From positions 2,976,001 to 3,040,000 of the forward strand of contig NZ_CP038492.1 of NCBI RefSeq assembly GCF_004751985.1: a stretch of 64,000 nt of DNA. Reading direction: 5' to 3'. The notes beneath the pieces are model-generated. The model saw only the letters and a list, made by a program, of their open reading frames with translations, was not told the origin of the DNA and did no database searches. Of the stretch, positions 15,857-24,248 are shown in pieces. The DNA is from Rhodophyticola sp. CCM32 (GTDB lineage Bacteria > Pseudomonadota > Alphaproteobacteria > Rhodobacterales > Rhodobacteraceae). The number at the start of each line of letters is the position of its first letter. The first letter of the stretch is position 1. A program made the translations under genes and the position numbers.

Positions 15857-16810
15857 ATGAAAATCCTGGCTGTTGACGATGATCCTGAGTTCCTGGCGCT
15901 GTTCGAGAACACGCTGTCCCAGTTGGGTTATTCCAATGTGACCTTTGTCGAATCCGGTGCTGCGGCATTGAATATGATCGCTCAGGCGCAGATTCCATTT
16001 GACTGTTTCATCCTGGATATCCAGATGCCGGAAATGGACGGGATCGAGCTGTGCGAAGCCATCAGGGCGATGCCGGAATATGACAAGGCGCCGATCGTGA
16101 TGAATACGATCATGGCCGACCGGGGCCATATTGACCGGGCCTTCGCGGCAGGTGCAACCGATTATCTGACCAAACCGATTGACGAGATCGAGATCAACAC
16201 ACGCCTGGGTGTGTTGCACAGCCTGGTGCGCGAACGGCTGCGCACGCAACATGCGATCAGCCATGGCGGTGCAGATGCTTTTGCCGGGCCGTCTTATCGC
16301 TTTGCCGACCACATTCCGATGCAACGGGTGGCCGGAACGATCGAATATATCGCGCTGGAAAACTATCTGAAAACCCTTGGCGTGTTCCGGGCCTTGTCGA
16401 CCAAGGCGGTCGGGTTTCACGTGCTGAACGGGCAGCAGCTTTTCGACGAAGCCGGGTCTTCGATTTTCAGTGAAGTGATGATCGACGTGGCCACCTGCAT
16501 CTCGGATTGCCTGAAAACCAACAGCCGGATGATCAGCTATGCTGGCAAGGGTGACTTTGTCTGCCTTCTGTCCCGTGTCGAGACGGTCGATCCCTTCGAG
16601 CTTGGCGGTGAATTGCGGATGAACATTGCAGAGTTCGGCCATATCTATGATGAGTTGAACATTCACCTTCCCATGGTGGCCGTTGGCCCCTCTGTTGGCT
16701 GCAAGGCTTTGCATATGGCATCCCCGACCCGCATCCTGGACGAAGCAATCCTGAATGCACGCTCTGCGGCGCGGCACTTCACGGGATTTGCGGAAAGCAT
16801 GGCGAAGTAA
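15857..16810 (+). CDS. Response regulator with degenerate GGDEF-like output domain
   Basis: 317 aa. An N-terminal receiver (D54 in 'FILDIQMPEMDGIEL', Lys in 'DYLTKPID') is joined to a C-terminal domain of about 170 residues. That part ends in a pattern like a diguanylate cyclase fold ('ISYAGKGDFVCLLSR' where an active enzyme would have the GG(D/E)EF loop), but the catalytic signature is missing. It therefore probably does not make c-di-GMP and may act through protein contacts or GTP binding. It follows the single receiver by 175 bp and precedes the Hpt gene. Confidence 0.75.
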   Translation: MKILAVDDDPEFLALFENTLSQLGYSNVTFVESGAAALNMIAQAQIPFDCFILDIQMPEMDGIELCEAIRAMPEYDKAPIVMNTIMADRGHIDRAFAAGATDYLTKPIDEIEINTRLGVLHSLVRERLRTQHAISHGGADAFAGPSYRFADHIPMQRVAGTIEYIALENYLKTLGVFRALSTKAVGFHVLNGQQLFDEAGSSIFSEVMIDVATCISDCLKTNSRMISYAGKGDFVCLLSRVETVDPFELGGELRMNIAEFGHIYDELNIHLPMVAVGPSVGCKALHMASPTRILDEAILNARSAARHFTGFAESMAK

Positions 16811-16841
16811 TGCCCTCTGAACCGGTTCTGGAACATCGCGG

Positions 16842-17177
16842 ATGACGGCCCTGACCAAACATGTGGATATAGCGATCAGAGGTGTTCGGGACCGGTTTCT
16901 TGACCGGCTGGGGGAACGGTGCCTCGAAATCGAGACGCTGATGCTGGCAGTTGACGACCGGAGGCCTGAGCAAAGGCTGATCAAGGAAATCGCCATGCGC
17001 GCCCATAAAACGGCTGGCATTTCCCCGACCCTCGGCTTCAAGGACCTTGGCGAGATTGCGCTGCGGGTCGAAAGCCGTTTGTCAGACTATGTCAGTGCGG
17101 GCGATTGGCCAGCCTGCCGTCAGATGATCGAAGAGCTTCTGGACCAGATGGAAGCGGCGCTGGATCAGACACTGTAA
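16842..17177 (+). CDS. Hpt-domain phosphotransfer protein
   Basis: A 111-aa all-helical protein. 'RAHKTAGISPTLGFKDLGEIA' shortened to 'AHKTAGISPTLGF' carries the Hpt active site, with His55 as the predicted phosphorylated residue followed by the conserved Lys-x-x-Gly pattern. It is the last gene of the kinase/regulator cassette and completes a His-Asp-His-Asp relay. The strong hairpin at 17189-17220 lies 12 bp downstream. Confidence 0.75.
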   Translation: MTALTKHVDIAIRGVRDRFLDRLGERCLEIETLMLAVDDRRPEQRLIKEIAMRAHKTAGISPTLGFKDLGEIALRVESRLSDYVSAGDWPACRQMIEELLDQMEAALDQTL

Positions 17178-17188
17178 CCAAACATGTA

Positions 17189-17220
17189 TCGCCCTTCGGA
17201 CCGGTTGATCCGAAGGGCGA
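17189..17220. terminator. Bidirectional hairpin terminator
   Basis: TCGCCCTTCGGA (17189-17200) pairs perfectly with TCCGAAGGGCGA (17209-17220) across an 8-nt loop. It lies between the convergent Hpt gene (plus) and galU (minus), so it can serve both. No long T run follows on either side, so termination may be only partly intrinsic. Confidence 0.6.
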
Positions 17221-17255
17221 GAAACCACATGCCACGATAGAATTGGAAACCGGCT

Positions 17256-18167
17256 TCAGCCCGCTTTTGTCTGGGTGTGCTGCAGGCTGTTCTGATCGAT
17301 ATAATCCTCAAGAAACGTTCCGAATTCCGCACCCAGATCCGCGCGTTCCAGAGCAACGGCAACCGTCGCCTTCAGGAACCCGATTTTCGAACCGCAATCG
17401 AAGCGCTGCCCACGGAAGCGGAAGCCGTAAACCGGGCGGCCATCCTCCATCTCTTTCGCAATCGCATCGGTCAGCTGAATTTCACCACCGACACCACGCT
17501 GGGTCTGGCCAAGATTGCGCATCACATCCGGTGACAGGATATAACGGCCGATCACCGCAAGATTGGAAGGCGCATCTTCCGCAGCAGGTTTTTCGACCAT
17601 GCCCTTGATCGACACGACCGAGCCCATATCGTCCTCGACATCCAGAATGCCATAGGAAGAGGTCTGGGGCGTCGGAACCTCCATCGCGGCCACGACAGAC
17701 CCGCCGGTCTCTGCATAAGCCTCGACCATCTGCTGCAGGCAGGGTTTGTCATTCATGATGACATCATCGGGCAGGATCACCGCGAAAGGCTCATCCGCCA
17801 GCAGACGCCGCGCGCACCAGACCGCATGCCCAAGGCCAAGCGCCTTGTGCTGCCGGATATAGGCGATGGCGCCGCTATCCATATTGGTGTCTTCCAGAAG
17901 GTCCAGCAAATCTGTCTTGCCCTTCTTGCGCAACGCTTGGGCAAGTTCGGGCGAGTGGTCGAAATAATCCTCAAGCGCGCTTTTCCCGCGCGAGGTGACG
18001 AAGATGAACTCTTTGATACCGGCGGCCCGTGCCTCGTCGATCGCATATTGGATCAACGGGCGATCAACGAGCGTCATGATTTCCTTGGGAATGGATTTGG
18101 TGGCGGGCAGGAACCGGGTTCCAAGACCCGCCACCGGAAAAATTGCTTTTGTTACTTTTCGGGACAT
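17256..18167 (-). CDS. galU: UTP-glucose-1-phosphate uridylyltransferase
   Basis: 303 aa, the normal length of GalU. 'KAIFPVAGLGTRFLPATKSIPKEI' shortened to 'FPVAGLGTRFLPATKSIPKE' is the nucleotide-binding signature, followed by 'VDRPLIQYAIDEARAAGI' and 'VILPDDVIMND'. It makes UDP-glucose from UTP and glucose-1-phosphate in the cytoplasm. Together with Ugd (36295-37602) it supplies UDP-glucose and UDP-glucuronate for the exopolysaccharide. It is the first gene of the minus-strand side of the locus and is transcribed away from the sulfotransferase gene. Confidence 0.95.
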   Translation of the reverse strand: MSRKVTKAIFPVAGLGTRFLPATKSIPKEIMTLVDRPLIQYAIDEARAAGIKEFIFVTSRGKSALEDYFDHSPELAQALRKKGKTDLLDLLEDTNMDSGAIAYIRQHKALGLGHAVWCARRLLADEPFAVILPDDVIMNDKPCLQQMVEAYAETGGSVVAAMEVPTPQTSSYGILDVEDDMGSVVSIKGMVEKPAAEDAPSNLAVIGRYILSPDVMRNLGQTQRGVGGEIQLTDAIAKEMEDGRPVYGFRFRGQRFDCGSKIGFLKATVAVALERADLGAEFGTFLEDYIDQNSLQHTQTKAG

Positions 18168-18371
18168 AAAAAAACCTCTGTTAATATCTGTTAATGCTTA
18201 CACGATTCGATACGAAATAAATATGCAGACCCGCAGGCTCGCTTGCGTTGAAACAGCCGCCGATTTGTAAATACAGGTTGGATCTCTCGAAAATTCTCAT
18301 GATCCGGGTGGATGGGTCTGGCACTATAATGTTATGTTATTTCAATATCTTGAGGGAGTTTTTTTGGCCGT

Positions 18372-19223
18372 TCAGGCGCTTTCCATCTGCTCATTTCTGA
18401 CTGGAAAATCCTCCCGATGCCGGAATGTTTCCCAATCGCCGGTCATTTTTTCCGAAACCGAAACAGCCTGCTGCTTAATTTCACGGCGTTCTTCGGTAAG
18501 ACCTGCCCCGCCAGAGTAGAGCCAGCGCTTGATCGGCAGATGTTTGAGCGTGTTCACCACCTTATGTGCCCCATGACGGCGCAGCCCTGACGACACGGCC
18601 TGAACCATCCGGGCGGCAACAAGATTGCGTGGAACTTTGGCGGCATTGACCTGTTTACCGCTCAGGCCCGGGTCGGGCGCGACATAGTCGATCTCCAGTA
18701 TCTCGCAAAGCTGGCGACAGAAGGCCTCGGGGTCTTCGCGCAAAAGCTGGTAAGACATCAGATAGACCTGATCGCTGCCAAAAGCCTCCTCCCACTGGAC
18801 GGCGTGGCGAGCATAAAGCCCGGCCTCGATCACATCGGGATAGGTTTCGGCCATCTCACGCAAGCTCATCTGTGGGGCGCCGCGCTTTCGATAGTGGAAA
18901 TAATGCGACACGGCCCGGTCAAACGGGTCCCGCACGGTGCAGATGATCTTGGCATAGGGCACATGTTCCTGTGCCCGTTCGCAGGCAACGGGTTTGTGAA
19001 ACAATGAGGGCGCAACCTCGACCCTCAGACGGGTATCTTCCGCACCCGGGAAAAGCCCCTGATACCAGGTCACACCCCGTTCATAGACCTTGTCGAAAAA
19101 GAAAGTCTCTTTCATGCCCGAGGGCAGCGCAATGTCACCCCGCGCTTCCAGATAGGCGTGAATCCATGTCGTGCCCGATTTCGTCGGACCCACGAACAAC
19201 GCGAAAGGTGGACTGATCGCCAT
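18372..19223 (-). CDS. Sulfotransferase (PAPS-dependent)
   Basis: 283 aa. The 5'-phosphosulfate loop is 'FVGPTKSGTTWIHAYL' and the 3'-phosphate motif is 'CTVRDPFDRAVSHYFHYRKRG'; both binding sites of the Sulfotransfer_1/3 family are intact. It transfers sulfate from PAPS, here presumably to a hydroxyl of the polysaccharide or its lipid-linked repeat unit. No signal peptide: cytoplasmic face. It follows the Wzc-like gene by 31 bp on the same strand. A second, unrelated sulfotransferase lies at 28447-29067. Confidence 0.85.
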   Translation of the reverse strand: MAISPPFALFVGPTKSGTTWIHAYLEARGDIALPSGMKETFFFDKVYERGVTWYQGLFPGAEDTRLRVEVAPSLFHKPVACERAQEHVPYAKIICTVRDPFDRAVSHYFHYRKRGAPQMSLREMAETYPDVIEAGLYARHAVQWEEAFGSDQVYLMSYQLLREDPEAFCRQLCEILEIDYVAPDPGLSGKQVNAAKVPRNLVAARMVQAVSSGLRRHGAHKVVNTLKHLPIKRWLYSGGAGLTEERREIKQQAVSVSEKMTGDWETFRHREDFPVRNEQMESA

Positions 19224-19254
19224 AGAATAAAACCCTTGTCTAAAATCGAAATGC

Positions 19255-21624
19255 TCAGGCAGCGGTGGCGTATTTCTCCAACTGCTTGGTCGACACGCCG
19301 TTCAGCAGCGTGCCCAGCAGTTTGGGCGGATAGATGGAGGCGCGTCGCAACTCTGCCGCAAGCGATGAAGATTTGGTTTCCCCCCATTCCGCGACAGCCA
19401 CAAAGCCCGAGACAATCTCGGCCATCGCGGCGGCATCTGAGGAGGCTGAAAGCGGGGACAGATCAAACACGACATTGTCGAATTTACCCGCGAGCGCCAG
19501 GACCAACGCCTTAAGCCGGGTCTGGTCAAACACGCCCGGGTCAAGGGCTGCATCCTTGGCCAGCGACCGGTTGGGAAGGAAGTAAAGCGATGTCCGCTCA
19601 TCATACCAGAAAGCCTGTTCTGATTTCGAATCCGCGTTTGGCATCGCCAGATCCGCCAGCCCGAACTGCGCTGCGGGGGTGATTTTCTCGGTCAGGAACA
19701 GGCCGGTCCAGTCAAAGTCGATCAGAAGTGTCTGACTGCCGCCAACGGCCAGCATTTCGGCATAGTTCACCGCGGCAATGCTGCGGCCGCGGCTTTCCTG
19801 ATCGGAAATGAAGCCGATGATCCTGGTGTTGCGGTGGTCTTCTTCCAGAAGGGCCTGAACATTGTCAGCCTCAACCTTCACCCGGCGAATCGATTCTGAA
19901 TAATGCGACAGCGGATTGCTGATCGCCGCATACATCTGCGGTGCATCCTTGGTCAGGGACACCCGGTTTTCGGGGAGCGCAATGATCTCCTGCCCGGTTT
20001 TGCGGGTCCGGTGGGGTTGCCGGATCGCGGGCAGTTTCAGTTGCGGGCTGCGCCCGGGAACATGGGGGCGGTCATTGCCCCGGCTGGGCAGAATACCCAG
20101 CACCGGGGCACCGGCGGCGCGCGAAAGCTGTGACATGGTGCGCACCCGGCCATCGGCGGCCTCAACCAGAAATGCACCACCGGCACCAAGCGTCAGGCCA
20201 ACCAGAACAGCCAGCAGACCAAGCCGGGACAGACCCGGATTGTCAGAGAATTCCGGTATCCGGGCAACCTCGATGATGGTGGCCTCGGTCGAGGGGAAGC
20301 TTTGTTGCTGGATCGTCCGCAGATAGCTTTCCAGATAGCTGTCATGCAGTTCCCGGTAAATGCGCGCTTCTCCCTCAAGGGTGCGCAATTCCACCTCGAT
20401 CGAGTTGGTGACACTGCCACCCCCGGCAACGCGCGCGGCTTCAAATGCGGCCTGCGCGGCGGTTTCGGCCTCTTCGGCCTCGGCCGCGCGGGTTTCCGCA
20501 TCCTGCAGAAGCGATGACAAAAGCGAAGTGCCCGCCGCATCAAGCGAGTCAAGCCGCGCCTGAAGGGTTTCGATATGGGCGGCATCCGCCGGTTCCGCCA
20601 GCAGCGCCTCGGCCAGTTCACTGCGGGCAATGGCGGCTTCATCCATCAGGGTGCGGATCGCACCGGTGGCAAGGCTTGAAGGAACACCGCGCAGCCCCCG
20701 GCCACTGTCGAGGATGGTCTGAAGGCGCAAAGCTTCGGTCCGGGCACGGGCGCGTTGCGCCATGCTGTCCTGCAATTGCTGGCGCGCGGCCTGCAGCGTC
20801 GCGGCTGATTGCGACGCATCAAGCGCTTCGGTGCCGCCACCGCTTAACCGTTCGATCCGTTGCTCCGCCTCAAGCGCGCGGGCGTTGAGTTCGGCCATGC
20901 GGTCATCAAACCACTCACCGGCGCGTTCGGCTGTGTTCTGTCTGAGGTCAAGGCGGTTGTCGATATAACTCTCGGCGACGGCATTCACGACATTCGCGGC
21001 CAGTTCAGGAGAGGCCGATGTAAATTCGATGCGGATCACCAGGGTCTGCGCATTCCGGCTGACACGCAGGTTGTCGCGCAGCCGATCAACAGCGGCCTGA
21101 AACTGTTCGGCCTCGGACACCGGCGCCGGCGCCTCATCATTGCCTGACAGGATCGCGCCGCGCAGGGCTGACAGCCGTTCGCGCATCGGCGTGGTCGGCT
21201 CTGCCATAAAATCGGCATTCTCGCTGAGGTTCAGACGATCCACGACCTGCGACAGCAGATAGGGGGCCCGCATCACCTGCATCTGGCTTTCCACCACGGG
21301 GTTGGTCAGCCGCAGATCGGCAAAGATCTCGTCATTTCCGAACGGATTGACGTTCTGTTCATCAAGAAGAACGCGGGTATGCGCGGAATACACTTTGGGG
21401 GAGAGAGAATGCAGGAACACAGTAATCGCGATGCAGACCATCGTGAAAACAACAATCATCCCGATCCGGCGCCGCAACAAGCGCCAGACAGCCGCAAAAT
21501 CAAACAGCGGTGCCTGCTGCTGCCCGGTGGTTCCACCCGAATGGCCATCGCCGGGCGTGAGGAGAAGCGTCGGCGGCCGAAACCGTGGACTGCGCCTCCC
21601 AGCGCGGTTGAACTCATCCATCAA
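19255..21624 (-). CDS. Wzc/ExoP-like polysaccharide co-polymerase with degenerate ATPase domain
   Basis: 789 aa. The N-terminal Wzz part has a first membrane helix ('GMIVVFTMVCIAITVFL') at about 55-71 and the second ('LGLLAVLVGLTLGAGGAFLV') near 475-495, enclosing a coiled-coil periplasmic region of some 400 residues. The cytoplasmic domain (about 580-789) has the BY-kinase/MinD fold, but where Walker A should be it reads 'SDQESRGRSIAAVNYA' with no catalytic Lys; Walker A' is 'LLIDFDWTG' and Walker B 'NVVFDLSPL'. There is no C-terminal Tyr cluster. It probably controls chain length and export without kinase activity. Confidence 0.85.
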   Translation of the reverse strand: MMDEFNRAGRRSPRFRPPTLLLTPGDGHSGGTTGQQQAPLFDFAAVWRLLRRRIGMIVVFTMVCIAITVFLHSLSPKVYSAHTRVLLDEQNVNPFGNDEIFADLRLTNPVVESQMQVMRAPYLLSQVVDRLNLSENADFMAEPTTPMRERLSALRGAILSGNDEAPAPVSEAEQFQAAVDRLRDNLRVSRNAQTLVIRIEFTSASPELAANVVNAVAESYIDNRLDLRQNTAERAGEWFDDRMAELNARALEAEQRIERLSGGGTEALDASQSAATLQAARQQLQDSMAQRARARTEALRLQTILDSGRGLRGVPSSLATGAIRTLMDEAAIARSELAEALLAEPADAAHIETLQARLDSLDAAGTSLLSSLLQDAETRAAEAEEAETAAQAAFEAARVAGGGSVTNSIEVELRTLEGEARIYRELHDSYLESYLRTIQQQSFPSTEATIIEVARIPEFSDNPGLSRLGLLAVLVGLTLGAGGAFLVEAADGRVRTMSQLSRAAGAPVLGILPSRGNDRPHVPGRSPQLKLPAIRQPHRTRKTGQEIIALPENRVSLTKDAPQMYAAISNPLSHYSESIRRVKVEADNVQALLEEDHRNTRIIGFISDQESRGRSIAAVNYAEMLAVGGSQTLLIDFDWTGLFLTEKITPAAQFGLADLAMPNADSKSEQAFWYDERTSLYFLPNRSLAKDAALDPGVFDQTRLKALVLALAGKFDNVVFDLSPLSASSDAAAMAEIVSGFVAVAEWGETKSSSLAAELRRASIYPPKLLGTLLNGVSTKQLEKYATAA

Positions 21625-21769
21625 ATTTCTCCTTCAAACCGGGGCGTGACATTCTTCAGCCTCCGGTGTTCAAAATGCCCGCCCCCGGTTTTCTGCGTTG
21701 CCCCCCGGGCAATCGCATAACCAGCCTGACAGGCCATTATATGTTCGTCAGCGGGCGGTCCCGCATGGT

Positions 21770-22978
21770 TCAACTTGCGAAACTGACATTCAACACATCA
21801 CCCGGTAAGAGTAGCGTTTCCGGTGCAGCCTCGATCTCTTGTGCCTGGCCGCCAGTCTGGCGGAAAATAACGATACGCGGCGCACGGCTGCTGGTCTGGT
21901 CAAGATCAAGCGTCATCGGCCCGGTCGAGCTGAGCCCGATCCTGACCCGCAATTGCGACGCCTGCTGCGACAATTCCTGAAGCCGGGCCTGGGTCTGAAG
22001 CGCGCGTTCCCGCAGGGCCTGGTTGCGTTCAAGCACCAGCTCCCGGCGATCCGCCTCGGCTGCCAGCCGGTCGGCCTGCACATTGCCCAGCCGTTCCACG
22101 GCCTGCAAATACAGACGACGTGTCTGGGTCAGAAGCTCGCTGGAGACAACCCGGCGCGCGACAAGGTTTTCGACCCGCTCAACCTCGGTCTCCTCGGTCT
22201 CGGCAATAGCTGTCATCACTTCTTCATGACGAAGCGAGGCGATCACCCGGGCCTCGGCCTCGGTCACGCTGGTTTCCAGAAAGGCGAGTTCCTCGCTCAA
22301 TATTTCGGTCGATGTGGCGACCTGACTGCGGGCCAGACTGATCGCATTCTCGATCAGTGATGGCGGGGCATTCAGTCCCTCAAACCCTGCCGCATCAATC
22401 GTATCCGACCCGCTGAGGATGGCTTCATGCACGGCCATCTCTGCCAGAACACCCACAAGTTCGGCCATCAGCACACGCGGGTGGTTGCGCACCGCGACGC
22501 CCGCGCCATCAATCAGCCCGTCATCCGACAGACCATCGGCGCCGGCAATCGCCTGACGTGCGGTCATTCCGATTTCAAAAGGCTGGCGACCTGCCGAGAT
22601 AACGGACCCATCCACATAGATGGGGCGATATTCGTCGATCTCGATCATCACCTCTTCCGGCTCAACCGTGACAAGCAGGTATTCGCCGTTGATCCGCTCG
22701 CGGAACACGGCGCCGGTCATCAGAAGCGGGATCTGCTCGCGCAGGGCATTGATTGACTGCCCCTGAACATTCACCTCGCCGATCAGCGGGATGAAAACAC
22801 TGCCGTCGATCCCAACCGTCAAAGTCCGGTTGAAATCCGGGTTCGACAGGAAGGACACATTCAGTATGTCGCCGGGGCCAATCGGATAGCTGTCTTGCGC
22901 GGCAGCCGCTGATGTCATTGACGAAATCACGCCAAACCAGACAAGCAGGGCATATGCCAGTTTTATACCAAACCGCAT
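21770..22978 (-). CDS. Outer-membrane polysaccharide export protein (Wza/GumB-like)
   Basis: About 402 aa. A signal peptide ('LAYALLVWFGVISSMTSAAAA') precedes the Poly_export domain ('YPIGPGDILNVSFLSNPDFN') and SLBB-type segments; a long coiled coil (about 215-330) and a final 'LLPGDVLNVSFAS' strand follow. No lipobox Cys is seen, unlike classic Wza. ATG 22978 was chosen because AAGGGA lies 9 nt upstream and the signal peptide then starts normally; the longer frame from 23185 overlaps the neighbouring gene. It forms the outer-membrane channel with the Wzc-like protein encoded next. Confidence 0.85.
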   Translation of the reverse strand: MRFGIKLAYALLVWFGVISSMTSAAAAQDSYPIGPGDILNVSFLSNPDFNRTLTVGIDGSVFIPLIGEVNVQGQSINALREQIPLLMTGAVFRERINGEYLLVTVEPEEVMIEIDEYRPIYVDGSVISAGRQPFEIGMTARQAIAGADGLSDDGLIDGAGVAVRNHPRVLMAELVGVLAEMAVHEAILSGSDTIDAAGFEGLNAPPSLIENAISLARSQVATSTEILSEELAFLETSVTEAEARVIASLRHEEVMTAIAETEETEVERVENLVARRVVSSELLTQTRRLYLQAVERLGNVQADRLAAEADRRELVLERNQALRERALQTQARLQELSQQASQLRVRIGLSSTGPMTLDLDQTSSRAPRIVIFRQTGGQAQEIEAAPETLLLPGDVLNVSFAS

Positions 22979-23033
22979 CTGTACCATTCCCTTAATCAAT
23001 GCTGTGGAGTTTTGCACGATTCGCTCAATATTG

Positions 23034-24248
23034 TCATGATAATCCGCGTTTTCCCTCTGGGATGAACACTGTGTTTCTGCCGTGACGCAACAGTGCAAGA
23101 TATGCCTCGACAACGGTCGAAACGCCATAGAATGCGGCCCGCTTTGCGGCGCGTTCTGCGTAATCGGCCCGGGCCGTATCGTCACAGATCAGCTCAATCG
23201 CCGCAGCCATCGCCAGATCATCCTCCATCGGGATCAGAATGCCATGGGCTGTGTCCGGCCAGGGCGGGCGTGTCACCGGGGCAGAGGCCAGAACATCGGC
23301 CGGGCCCGACGGGCAATCGGTTGCGATAACCGGGCAGCCAAGGCTCATCGCCTCGATCAGCGTGTTGGGGAAGCCTTCGGCCCGCGATGCAGAGATCAGG
23401 GCGCGGGCGCGCTGCACAACAGGGTAGGGATTTTCCAGAAAGCCCGCGAATTGCACCCTGTCGCCAAGGCCAAGCTGGCCTGCCTGGCGGCGCAACGCCT
23501 CTTCCTCCGGCCCCTGCCCCAAAATCACCAGCGGCGGGGCCTGCGGCACCTGTGCATAGGCTTTCAGCAGAAGGGCGAAATTCTTGTTCGGCACCAGACG
23601 GCCAAGACCGACCAGAAAATCCTCGGGCAGGTCGATGGCAGGCGCCTCATCGGCCATCTTCATCAGACGCGCGCCGTCAATGGCATTGCCGATCACCGAC
23701 ATCCGCGCCCGGGGGACCGCAAACCGTGTGGCCAGATCATCGGCCACACCGGGGCTGACCGCGATCACATGATCGGCGCGCGGATAGCTTACCCTGGTGA
23801 TCGCCGCCAGAAGCGGCGCGGCGCGGGATGCCGCGATATGGCTTGAGGTCTGAACCCGTTCGCTGATGATCGCCCGGTGGCCAAAGCGCCGCGCCAGCCA
23901 GACATTCAGCACATTGGCCCGCGCCAGAAAGCTGACGCAGATATCCGGCCGGTGGTCGGGATGTTTCCAGTGGCGCGCCAGTTCGGCATAGCTGCGCAGC
24001 ATCTTGCCGCGCCCGTCAAGCGTGTGAACCGCAAGCCCGCCCGGCAGGGTCTGTTTCCGGGGCAGATCATCCAGCAGCAAAAGGTCAACCTGATAGCCCG
24101 CCAGATGCGGTTGAAGATGCCCCAGAAGATTGGCCATCGCCCGCTCCGCCCCGCCGCCTTCCATCGAGTTGATCAGAAAACTGATGCGCCCGCCTGCGGG
24201 CAGGGCGGTATCGGGTGATGTGATCCGGGTTTCGGGGCGTGTCATCAT
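23034..24248 (-). CDS. Glycosyltransferase family 4
   Basis: 404 aa with a GT-B fold. The N-terminal acceptor domain has 'ISFLINSMEGGGAERAMANLL'-type sequence (GGAER loop), and the donor domain has 'VGLGRLVPNKNFALLLKA', 'LVILGQGPEE' and the EX7E motif 'EGFPNTLIEAMSLG'. It transfers a sugar from a nucleotide donor to the lipid-linked repeat unit at the cytoplasmic face. It overlaps the upstream Wzy-like gene by 4 bp (ATGA), so it is translationally coupled. The sugar specificity cannot be read from sequence. Confidence 0.85.
   Translation of the reverse strand: MMTRPETRITSPDTALPAGGRISFLINSMEGGGAERAMANLLGHLQPHLAGYQVDLLLLDDLPRKQTLPGGLAVHTLDGRGKMLRSYAELARHWKHPDHRPDICVSFLARANVLNVWLARRFGHRAIISERVQTSSHIAASRAAPLLAAITRVSYPRADHVIAVSPGVADDLATRFAVPRARMSVIGNAIDGARLMKMADEAPAIDLPEDFLVGLGRLVPNKNFALLLKAYAQVPQAPPLVILGQGPEEEALRRQAGQLGLGDRVQFAGFLENPYPVVQRARALISASRAEGFPNTLIEAMSLGCPVIATDCPSGPADVLASAPVTRPPWPDTAHGILIPMEDDLAMAAAIELICDDTARADYAERAAKRAAFYGVSTVVEAYLALLRHGRNTVFIPEGKRGLS

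Noticed and set aside
15782..17041. 419-aa ORF on the minus strand opposite the response regulator
   Set aside because: Antisense shadow of the receiver/GGDEF-like gene and the Hpt gene, both of which have recognisable domains.
18180..18215. TTAATATCTGTTAA upstream of galU as a CtrA box
   Set aside because: The spacer between the TTAA halves is six, not seven, so it does not fit the consensus.
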